From contig CALWLI010000006.1 of NCBI GenBank assembly GCA_944381485.1, positions 1 through 64,000 on the forward strand: a stretch of DNA of 64,000 nt. The letters are read 5' to 3'. The notes below the pieces were generated by a model. It did not search any database and was not told the DNA's origin. It saw only the letters and a program-made list of their open reading frames with translations. Origin of the DNA: an uncultured Lachnospiraceae bacterium. GTDB taxonomy: Bacteria; Bacillota; Clostridia; Lachnospirales; Lachnospiraceae. Below are positions 52,702 to 60,049 of this stretch, one piece after another. The translations under genes were made by a program, and so were the position numbers. Each line of letters starts with the position of its first letter. Position 1 is the first letter of the stretch.

Positions 52702-52883
52702 TTTAAATATAAAAGCTTTTTCGCTGAAAGCCACTGCGTTTGGTCCTGCCTTTTAACTTACCTCGTTTTTTCAAAACTCGGGAACAGGCGTTCCCTCAGA
52801 CAATTGAAAAAACTCGAAGTTAATAAGGCCCGGCCTCACTCCGTAAACGGCTTAATATCGCTCAAAAGTCTTTTATATTTAAA
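52702..52883. repeat. Folded intergenic repeat, copy 2
   Basis: Outer arms TTTAAATATAAAAG (52702-52715) and CTTTTATATTTAAA (52870-52883) are a perfect 14-base inverted repeat, extended by CTTTT/AAAAG with a one-base bulge. Inside are AAGCC/GGCTT, CCTTTTAACTT with AAGTTAATAAGG, GTTTTTTCAA (52765-52774) with TTGAAAAAAC (52804-52813), and GGGAAC/GTTCCC (52780-52785 and 52790-52795). The order of parts is identical to copy 1. It begins 12 bases after the udp stop and ends 43 bases before deoB. Confidence 0.85.
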
Positions 52884-52925
52884 AGTCAGAAGCTGCTGTT
52901 CAGGCAGACGAAAGAAGGAGGATTT

Positions 52926-54119
52926 ATGATAAAGAGAGTGTTTTTAGTCGTCCTTGACAGCTGCGGCTGCGGCTATGAGCCTGATGCCGAGCTTTTCGGG
53001 GATGTGGGAGCCAATACCCTTGCGACCATAAGAAAGTCAGAAAAATTCCATTGCCCCAACATGGAGAGACTGGGACTTTTCAGAATAGACGGATTTAAGC
53101 CTGAGGAGGGAGATTCATATACAGGAGAGCCCGAGGGAGTGTTCGGACGCTTTCAGGAGAGATCCATGGGAAAGGATACTACTGTGGGCCACTGGGAGAT
53201 AGCGGGAATAATCTCGCCGAAGCCGCTTCCCACCTATCCTGACGGATTCCCCAAGGATGTCATAGAGGAATTTGAGAGAAGAACAGGAAGAAAGGTCATC
53301 TGCAACAAGCCCTACTCCGGAACCGAGGTGATAAAGGACTACGGTGAGGAGCACATGAAGACAGGGGCGCTTATAGTATACACCTCCGCCGACTCTGTAT
53401 TTCAGATAGCGGCAAATGAGGCTATAGTTCCGGTTGAGGAGCTCTATGGCTACTGCCGGACAGCAAGGGAGATGCTTCAGGGAGACCACGGTGTAGGAAG
53501 AGTTATAGCAAGGCCCTTTGAGGGAACTTCAAAGGAAAACTTCAAGCGCACTCCGAGAAGACATGATTTCTCCATACTTCCCCCCTCGGTTACAATGCTC
53601 GACAAGCTTCAGGAGGCGGGAAAGGCAAGCATAGGAATAGGAAAGATAAAGGATATCTTTGCGGGAAAGGGCGTGGATGACAATGGTCTTACCACTCCCA
53701 CAGTCTCAAATGCGGACGGCATGGACAAGACCATGAAGCTCCTTTCCGAAGATTTTACAGGGCTTGCCTTTGTGAACCTTGTGGAGACTGACATGACCTA
53801 CGGACACAGGAGAGACATAGACGGATACGCAAACGCCATCTCCGAATTTGACAAGTGGCTGGGGGATTTTGAGAAGAAAATGGGCGATGAGGATATTATC
53901 ATGATAACCGCGGACCATGGCTGCGATCCGGGATTCAAGGGCACGGACCACACAAGGGAGTATATACCTTTCCTGGCTTACGGCAAGGCCTTGAAGGAGA
54001 ATGTAAACCTCGGAACGAGAGTGGGCTTTACGGATATTGCAAAGACTGTCACAGACATCTTCGGAATAGACGCAAAGGAGATCCCGGGAGAGAGCTTTCT
54101 TAAGGATATACTGAAATAG
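52926..54119 (+). CDS. deoB: Phosphopentomutase
   Basis: The protein is 397 residues, full length. It belongs to the alkaline phosphatase superfamily, with metal/active-site segments VVLDSCGCGYEPDA, the phosphothreonine region GKDTTVGHWEIAG, TADHGCDPGFKGTDHTREYIP and GIGKIKDIFAGKGV. It interconverts ribose 1-P and ribose 5-P, linking nucleoside breakdown to the pentose phosphate pathway. The start follows AAGGAGGATTT. A terminator follows. Confidence 0.96.
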   Translation: MIKRVFLVVLDSCGCGYEPDAELFGDVGANTLATIRKSEKFHCPNMERLGLFRIDGFKPEEGDSYTGEPEGVFGRFQERSMGKDTTVGHWEIAGIISPKPLPTYPDGFPKDVIEEFERRTGRKVICNKPYSGTEVIKDYGEEHMKTGALIVYTSADSVFQIAANEAIVPVEELYGYCRTAREMLQGDHGVGRVIARPFEGTSKENFKRTPRRHDFSILPPSVTMLDKLQEAGKASIGIGKIKDIFAGKGVDDNGLTTPTVSNADGMDKTMKLLSEDFTGLAFVNLVETDMTYGHRRDIDGYANAISEFDKWLGDFEKKMGDEDIIMITADHGCDPGFKGTDHTREYIPFLAYGKALKENVNLGTRVGFTDIAKTVTDIFGIDAKEIPGESFLKDILK

Positions 54120-54140
54120 AGTAAAAAATATGATTTTTTA

Positions 54141-54168
54141 GGCAGGGGGATCTCTCCCTGCTTTTTTG
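54141..54168 (+). terminator. Terminator after deoB
   Basis: GCAGGG (54142-54147) pairs with CCCTGC (54156-54161), followed by TTTTTT. Confidence 0.85.
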
Positions 54169-54233
54169 TTGCGTTTATTGCAGATAAGGGCATATGTGGC
54201 CGGAGTTTCTGAAAATATAGCACTGAATAAAAA

Positions 54234-54247
54234 TGGCAAAAATGTCA
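54234..54247. promoter_or_regulatory. Operator-like repeat O1 before the DUF4143 ATPase
   Basis: TGGCAAAAATGTCA has the form TGRCA-N4-TGYCA. It lies 21 bases before the -35 box. A near reverse complement of it lies at 54319. Confidence 0.5.
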
Positions 54248-54267
54248 ATAAAAATCAGTGTATAACA

Positions 54268-54296
54268 TTGAAAATATAGGGAAAATAGGGTATATT
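54268..54296 (+). promoter_or_regulatory. Promoter of the DUF4143 ATPase
   Basis: TTGAAA (54268-54273) and TATATT (54291-54296) are exactly 17 bases apart. Confidence 0.75.
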
Positions 54297-54318
54297 AAAA
54301 TATATTATTGAAATAAAA

Positions 54319-54332
54319 TGACATAAATGCCA
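54319..54332. promoter_or_regulatory. Operator-like repeat O2 before the DUF4143 ATPase
   Basis: TGACATAAATGCCA again has the form TGRCA-N4-TGYCA. It lies about 15-30 bases after the expected transcription start and 22 bases before the gene. Confidence 0.5.
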
Positions 54333-54354
54333 AAAAATATCAATGAGGTAGAAG

Positions 54355-55608
54355 ATGGAAATAAAAAGAGATCGCTATTTGAATGCACTTAAAAATCGTA
54401 TGCACAACGGTTTGATAAAAGTAGTGACAGGTATAAGACGCTCCGGGAAATCATATTTGATCTTTAAGCTTTTCAGAGATTATTTGTTGGAAACAGGAGT
54501 AAAAGAGTCCCACATTATTACAATAGAGCCCGACAGAAGAGAAAACCGAAGCTATAGGGCTCCGGATACAATACTTGATTATATATGCTCTTGCATCAAG
54601 GACAATGACATGTATTATATTTTGCTGGATGAAGTCCAAATGCTTGAGGACTTCGAGGAGGTACTGAATTCTCTCATACATAAAAAAAATGCGGATATAT
54701 ATGTTACAGGGAGCAACTCTAAGTTTTTATCCAAGGATGTCATAACAGAATTTAGGGGGAGGGGAGACGAAATACATATCTTTCCTCTTACATTCAAGGA
54801 ATTTAGCGGGGTGTATGATGGAGATATTTATCACGCATGGGCTGAATATGTTCTGTACGGAGGACTGCCGCTTACAGCCGTAATGAATACAGAGGAACAA
54901 AAGGTTTCGTATCTTACAGGACTTTTTGAAGAGACATATCTTAAAGACATTATAGAAAGACATCACATAGAGAAAACACAAGAGCTGAAGGATCTTGTAA
55001 ATATACTTGCATCATCGATCGGATCATTGACTAATGTTTCGAAAATAGAGAATACCTTCAAAAGCGTGGTGCAATCAAATATAAGTGCTAATACACTCAG
55101 ACAGTATATAGAGTATCTTGAGGACGCATTTATTATACATAAGGCTAACAGATATAATGTAAAAGGACGAAAATATATAGGTACTCCTGTAAAGTATTAT
55201 TTTGAAGATGTAGGTCTGAGAAACGCACGTTTAAACTTTAGACAGACTGAAGAACCTCATATAATGGAAAATATAATATATAATGAATTGAGAAGCAGGG
55301 GATATTCTGTGGATATCGGAATTGTGGAGAAAAGAGGTTTAAATAGCTCCGGAAAGAGTGAACGAAGTCAATTTGAAATAGATTTTGTGGCAAACCTCGG
55401 AAGCCGCAGATATTATATTCAGTCGGCCTTTGCAATTACGACAGAAGAAAAACGTATACAGGAAAAAAATTCACTTATGCAGATAAAAGACTCATTTAAA
55501 AAAATAATTGTCGTCAAGGATGTCATGAATGTGACAAGGGATGAGTATGGTATAACTACAATGAGCATCTATGATTTTCTTCTCAAAGAAAACAGCTTGG
55601 AGTTATAA
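54355..55608 (+). CDS. AAA_14/DUF4143 family ATPase
   Basis: The protein is 417 residues. The AAA_14 part has Walker A GIRRSGKSY (26-34), Walker B YYILLDEVQ (86-94) and TGSNSKFLSKDVITEFRGR. The DUF4143 part (about 200-400) includes NTLRQYIEYLEDAFII and a nuclease-like EIDFVANLGSRRYYIQSAFA. Such genes are scattered by transfer among anaerobes and archaea, and the role is unknown. The gene is more A/T-rich than its neighbours, as is the upstream region, which suggests acquisition. It has its own promoter with flanking repeats. The ribosome site is weak (GAGGTAGAAG). Confidence 0.87.
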   Translation: MEIKRDRYLNALKNRMHNGLIKVVTGIRRSGKSYLIFKLFRDYLLETGVKESHIITIEPDRRENRSYRAPDTILDYICSCIKDNDMYYILLDEVQMLEDFEEVLNSLIHKKNADIYVTGSNSKFLSKDVITEFRGRGDEIHIFPLTFKEFSGVYDGDIYHAWAEYVLYGGLPLTAVMNTEEQKVSYLTGLFEETYLKDIIERHHIEKTQELKDLVNILASSIGSLTNVSKIENTFKSVVQSNISANTLRQYIEYLEDAFIIHKANRYNVKGRKYIGTPVKYYFEDVGLRNARLNFRQTEEPHIMENIIYNELRSRGYSVDIGIVEKRGLNSSGKSERSQFEIDFVANLGSRRYYIQSAFAITTEEKRIQEKNSLMQIKDSFKKIIVVKDVMNVTRDEYGITTMSIYDFLLKENSLEL

Positions 55609-55611
55609 GCC

Positions 55612-55641
55612 TTGAACTGTAAACCGGGGATGTGCTATACT
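55612..55641 (+). promoter_or_regulatory. Promoter of the second ABC-F gene
   Basis: TTGAAC (55612-55617) and TATACT (55636-55641) are 18 bases apart, with TGC before the -10 (extended -10). Confidence 0.6.
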
Positions 55642-55723
55642 TTATCCGACATAAAATATGTTGATAATATAAGACTGAAGGCTCTTTTGGAGCCGGATAT
55701 GAAGAAAACAGGAGAGATTATTA

Positions 55724-57361
55724 ATGATATCCACATCCAATTTAACATTCAGAGTAGGTAAGAAGGCTTTGTTTGAGGACGTCAATATAAAGTTCACAGA
55801 GGGGAACTGCTACGGGCTTATAGGCGCCAACGGAGCAGGAAAGTCCACCTTCTTAAAGATACTTTCAGGGCAGCTTGAGCCCACAAACGGCGAGGTGGTC
55901 ATATCCAAGGATCAGAGACTGAGCTTTCTGGAGCAGGACCACTTCAAATATGATGAGTACACAGCCCTTGACACTGTTATTATGGGAAATCAGAGGCTTT
56001 ACGACATTATGAAGGAGAAGGATGCCATATATGCAAAGCCGGATTTTTCGGACGAGGACGGAATAAGGGCTGCAGAGCTGGAGGCGGAATTCGGCGAGAT
56101 GAACGGCTGGGATGCCGAGTCTGACGCGGCAAACCTCTTAAACGGCCTTGGCGTCGACACCGAGCATCACTACAAGCTCATGAAGGACCTGACAGGACCT
56201 CTCAAGGTCAAGGTGCTCTTGGCAAAGGCCCTCTTCGGAAACCCGGACATACTTCTTCTTGACGAGCCTACAAACCACCTGGATCTTGACGCCATAGCAT
56301 GGCTTGAGGAATTCCTCATAAACTTTGACAACACGGTCATCACTGTGTCCCATGACAGATATTTCCTCAACAAGGTCTGCACGGCAATAGCTGATATAGA
56401 CTACGGAAAGATACAGCTCTACGCAGGAAACTATGACTTCTGGATGGAGTCCTCACAGCTCATGATAAAGCAGATGAAGGAGGCCAACAGAAAGAAGGAG
56501 GAGCAGATAAAGGAGCTGAAGGAATTTATCGCCAGATTCTCGGCAAACGCTTCAAAATCAAAGCAGGCCACATCCAGAAAGAAAGCTCTGGAGAAGATAC
56601 AGCTGGATGAGATAAAGCCCTCTTCAAGAAAATATCCTTACATAGACTTCAGACCCAACAGAGAGATAGGAAACGAGGTCCTTAGCGTGACCAACCTCTC
56701 AAAGACTATAGACGGGGTGAAGGTGCTGGACAATATATCCTTTATTCTCGGCAGGGAGGACAAGGTGGCCTTGGTAGGCCCCAATGAGCTGGCAAAGACC
56801 ACACTCTTTAAGATACTTGCGGGGGAGATGGAGCCTGATTCGGGAGACTATAAGTGGGGAGTCACCACATCTCTCGCCTACTTCCCCAAGGATAACTCCG
56901 CCGAGTTCGCTTCGGAGGACACCATCTATGAGTGGCTTATGCAGTATTCACCGGAGAAGGATGTGACCTATGTGAGAGGATTTCTGGGGCGCATGCTCTT
57001 TGCCGGAGATGACGGAATGAAAAAAGTAAACGTGCTCTCAGGAGGTGAGAGAGTTCGCTGCATGCTCAGCAAGATGATGATATCAGGTGCGAATGTCCTG
57101 ATGCTTGATGAGCCTACAGACCACTTGGACATGGAATCCATAAGCGCCTTAAACACGGGGCTTATAAAGTTCCCCGGGGTGATAATCTTCTCTTCAAGAG
57201 ATCACCAGGTGGTGGAGACCACTGCAAACCGCATTATGGAGATAAGAAACGGACAGCTCATAGACAAGATGACCACCTACGACGAGTATCTTGCAAATGA
57301 TGAGCAGGCACGTAAGAGCTTTACCTTCAGCCTTACAGAAGCCGATGCCAATGACAACTAA
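55724..57361 (+). CDS. ABC-F family ATPase with one degenerate ATP site
   Basis: The protein is 545 residues, soluble, with two ABC domains, the YbiT-like ABC-F layout. NBD1 has an intact Walker A GANGAGKST (34-42), DEPTNHLD and His210. Its signature, however, is LTGPLKVK (156-163) in place of LSGGEKVR. NBD2 has GPNELAKTT (352-360) in place of GPNGxGKTT and Arg492 in place of the H-loop His (SSRDHQ), with DEPTDHLD. Its signature LSGGERVR (438-445) is intact. Because each site combines Walker A of one domain with the signature of the other, one site is intact and the other is altered at three motifs. It probably acts on ribosomes. ZIP transporter gene follows. Confidence 0.88.
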   Translation: MISTSNLTFRVGKKALFEDVNIKFTEGNCYGLIGANGAGKSTFLKILSGQLEPTNGEVVISKDQRLSFLEQDHFKYDEYTALDTVIMGNQRLYDIMKEKDAIYAKPDFSDEDGIRAAELEAEFGEMNGWDAESDAANLLNGLGVDTEHHYKLMKDLTGPLKVKVLLAKALFGNPDILLLDEPTNHLDLDAIAWLEEFLINFDNTVITVSHDRYFLNKVCTAIADIDYGKIQLYAGNYDFWMESSQLMIKQMKEANRKKEEQIKELKEFIARFSANASKSKQATSRKKALEKIQLDEIKPSSRKYPYIDFRPNREIGNEVLSVTNLSKTIDGVKVLDNISFILGREDKVALVGPNELAKTTLFKILAGEMEPDSGDYKWGVTTSLAYFPKDNSAEFASEDTIYEWLMQYSPEKDVTYVRGFLGRMLFAGDDGMKKVNVLSGGERVRCMLSKMMISGANVLMLDEPTDHLDMESISALNTGLIKFPGVIIFSSRDHQVVETTANRIMEIRNGQLIDKMTTYDEYLANDEQARKSFTFSLTEADANDN

Positions 57362-57462
57362 AGTATTCCTGAGGACAGACCTCAAGACTTATCATGGGGA
57401 AGCTGCACGGCTTCCCTATGTTGCCTATAAAAATATAATACACAAGGAGACAGACAGTACAG

Positions 57463-58251
57463 ATGACTGACTTGATACTATTGACCTTCGCCGCGGGGGT
57501 TTTGGGAATAGGAGCCGGAGGCGTGCTGGGGATATTTGTGGGAGGAAAATCCGTAAAATCCGAGGCCATACTTTTAAGCTTCTCCGCGGGGACTATGATC
57601 TCCCTTGTCTGCTTTGAGCTTCTTACTGAGGCGGGGGAGACAGGCGGACTTTTTGCCGCGGCTGCAGCCGCCCTTTCAGGAGCCCTCTGCGTTACCTGGT
57701 TGGATTACATAGTTGACAAAAAGACAAAGCACAGAAACGATTTTGTTACCTGCGAGAACTGCGAGCACAAGAAGGCGGGAAGCCTTCAGCTCTTTGTGGC
57801 AGGAGTGGTCATGGCTCTTGCCATAGCCATACACAACATTCCCGAGGGAATGTCCGTTGGGGCTGTATATGCCGAGGAGGGGGGACAGGTAGGCCCTGCT
57901 CTTGCAGTACTTATAATAAGCATAGTACTCCACAATATTCCTGAGGGCATGGCGGTTGCAGTGCCTCTCATAACATCAGGAATGAAGAAGGGAAAGGCTG
58001 CCCTGGTGGCGGCTCTAAGCGGAGTTCCAACAGTCATAGGAGCCATGGCAGGCTATGTGCTGGGAGATATGGGTGATCTGGGATTGACATTAAGCCTCGG
58101 GTTTGCGGCAGGCTCCCTCATGTATGTGGTTTTCGGTGAGGTGCTGCCCCAGTCAATAAAACTTTACTGCTCAAGAAAGACAGCCTTTGCGGCTATAGTC
58201 GGAGTGATAGTCGGCATGCTTATCTTGGGCGGACATGTGCATGCTCATTAG
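57463..58251 (+). CDS. zupT: ZIP family divalent metal transporter
   Basis: The protein is 262 residues with about 8 membrane helices. The binuclear metal site is visible as HNIPEGMSVGAVY in helix 4 and HNIPEGMAVAVPL in helix 5. A short loop with CENCEHKK after helix 3 could bind metal. ZIP proteins import zinc, manganese or iron; the direction and metal are not certain. The start follows AAGGAGACAGACAGTACAG at moderate distance. The 3' end precedes the oleate hydratase gene by 25 bases. Confidence 0.87.
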   Translation: MTDLILLTFAAGVLGIGAGGVLGIFVGGKSVKSEAILLSFSAGTMISLVCFELLTEAGETGGLFAAAAAALSGALCVTWLDYIVDKKTKHRNDFVTCENCEHKKAGSLQLFVAGVVMALAIAIHNIPEGMSVGAVYAEEGGQVGPALAVLIISIVLHNIPEGMAVAVPLITSGMKKGKAALVAALSGVPTVIGAMAGYVLGDMGDLGLTLSLGFAAGSLMYVVFGEVLPQSIKLYCSRKTAFAAIVGVIVGMLILGGHVHAH

Positions 58252-58276
58252 AGCTTTCAGGAAAGGAAGGGCAGAT

Positions 58277-60022
58277 ATGGGAAGAAACAAAAAAGCGTTG
58301 TTGGGGAATGTTATAGCGGCGGGAGCTTTGGCCGCGGGAGGAGCTGTGGCAGCAGGAAAGCTCCTCGATCATATGAGGAAGAATGAGGAAAAAAAGATAA
58401 ATGCCATAGAGGACGCTGTGGTTTCCATGAGGGACTACGGGGACAAAAAGGTATACCTTGCAGGGGGAGGACTTGCCTCCATGGCCTGCGCCGCCTATCT
58501 CATAAGGGATTGCGGTTTTCCCGGAGAGAATATCACGATATTTGAGAGCAAGGGCATAATCGGAGGCTCCAACGACGGAATAGGAACTCCGGAGAGGGGA
58601 TTTCTCTGCCGCGGAGGCCGTATGCTCAACGGAGAGACCTATGAGAATTTTTGGGATCTTATGGGCTCTGTACCTTCTCTTAGCTGGAAGGGACACAGCG
58701 TAACGGAGGAGATACTGAATTTTGACAGACTGCACCCCACCCATGCCCAGGCAAGGCTTGTGGACGGCTGCGGAAACATAGTGGATGTAAGGAGTATGGG
58801 CTTTGACAATTCTGACAGGCTGAAGCTTCTCAAGCTCTTTATCGCGGACGAGAGAGAGCTGGATGACAGGACCATAGAGGACTGGTTCGGAGAAAAGAGC
58901 GGATTTTTCAACACCTCCTTTTGGCATATGTGGCAGACTACCTTTGCCTTTCAGGAGTGGAGCTCTCTGTTTGAGTTCAGGCGCTATTTGAGAAGGATGA
59001 TATTTGAGTTCTCAAGGATAGAGACGCTGGAGGGAGTCACAAGGACGCCTCTTAACCAATATGATTCAGTTATAAGACCTCTGGAGGAGTATCTCAAGGG
59101 AAAGGGAGTAAAGATAGAGAGGGGCGCGACAGTTACCGACGTGGATTTTGCCGAGGGCCCCGGAATAGTGGCTGAGGCTATAAGCCTTGAAACGGAAGAC
59201 GGAGAGAAAAAGATCAGTTTGAATCACGGGGACATTTGCATAGTCACAAACGGATGCATGACGGATTCCTCCACCACAGGAAGCCTGGACAGCCCTGCCC
59301 CCTATGACACAAAGCCTTCCGTATCCGCGGAGCTTTGGCGGAGGATAGCGGACAAAAAGCCCGGAAAGCTCGGAAATCCTGAGCCCTTCTTTGACAGAGA
59401 GGAGGAGACCTCATGGGAGAGCTTTACAGTGACATTAAAGGGAGATGATCTTCTCAAGGAGATAGAGCATTTCTCGGGAAATATTCCGGGCTCCGGCGCT
59501 CTTCTTACCTTCAGGGATTCCGGATGGAAGCTCAGCTCCGTCGTGGCCGCTCAGCCCCACTTTGTGAATCAGCCCTCGGATGTGACTGTATTTTGGGGTT
59601 ACGGGCTTTATCCCTCAAGGAACGGGGACTATGTGAAAAAACCTATGAGAGACTGCACAGGAAGAGAGATCCTGAGGGAATATCTTTGCCAGCTACACCT
59701 TTCTGAGGAGCGCATAGAGGAGCTGATGGAGACAGTCATAAATGTGATCCCCTGCTACATGCCCTATATAGACGCGCAGTTTGAACCCAGAAGATTTGAG
59801 GACAGACCTGAGCCTGTTCCCGAAGGCTCGGAAAACTTTGCCATGATAGGGCAGTTTGTGGAGATTCCTGAGGACATGGTCTTTACAGAGGAATATTCCG
59901 TAAGGGCCGCAAGGATAGCAGCCTACAAGCTTATGAACATAAAGAGGCCTATTGCCCCTGTGACTCCATATTTCAGAGATCCTGTGACTCTGATCAGAGC
60001 GGCAATAAAGGCTTTTAAATAA
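58277..60022 (+). CDS. Oleate hydratase (myosin-cross-reactive antigen family)
   Basis: The protein is 581 residues. The FAD-binding motif VYLAGGGLASMACAAYLIRD starts near residue 46, then GGSNDGIGTPERGF, RGGRMLNGETYENFWDLM, and the C-terminal GQFVEIPEDMVFTEEYSVRAA. It adds water to oleate to give 10-hydroxystearate and needs FAD for structure. The residue that is Glu in many members (RGGRE) is Met here; I recall this from Rhodococcus-type enzymes. Residues 8-30 are a hydrophobic Ala/Gly stretch that may attach the protein to membranes. The start at 58277 has GAAAGGAAGGG upstream. Confidence 0.9.
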   Translation: MGRNKKALLGNVIAAGALAAGGAVAAGKLLDHMRKNEEKKINAIEDAVVSMRDYGDKKVYLAGGGLASMACAAYLIRDCGFPGENITIFESKGIIGGSNDGIGTPERGFLCRGGRMLNGETYENFWDLMGSVPSLSWKGHSVTEEILNFDRLHPTHAQARLVDGCGNIVDVRSMGFDNSDRLKLLKLFIADERELDDRTIEDWFGEKSGFFNTSFWHMWQTTFAFQEWSSLFEFRRYLRRMIFEFSRIETLEGVTRTPLNQYDSVIRPLEEYLKGKGVKIERGATVTDVDFAEGPGIVAEAISLETEDGEKKISLNHGDICIVTNGCMTDSSTTGSLDSPAPYDTKPSVSAELWRRIADKKPGKLGNPEPFFDREEETSWESFTVTLKGDDLLKEIEHFSGNIPGSGALLTFRDSGWKLSSVVAAQPHFVNQPSDVTVFWGYGLYPSRNGDYVKKPMRDCTGREILREYLCQLHLSEERIEELMETVINVIPCYMPYIDAQFEPRRFEDRPEPVPEGSENFAMIGQFVEIPEDMVFTEEYSVRAARIAAYKLMNIKRPIAPVTPYFRDPVTLIRAAIKAFK

Positions 60023-60049
60023 AAAACTGTTGTTTGAAGGAGAATTATT

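Noticed and set aside
57395..57421. Hairpin CATGGGGAAGC/GCTTCCCTATG before the ZIP transporter as a manganese riboswitch or terminator
   Set aside because: It lacks the conserved yybP-ykoY loops and is not followed by a T run; I cannot assign it a role.
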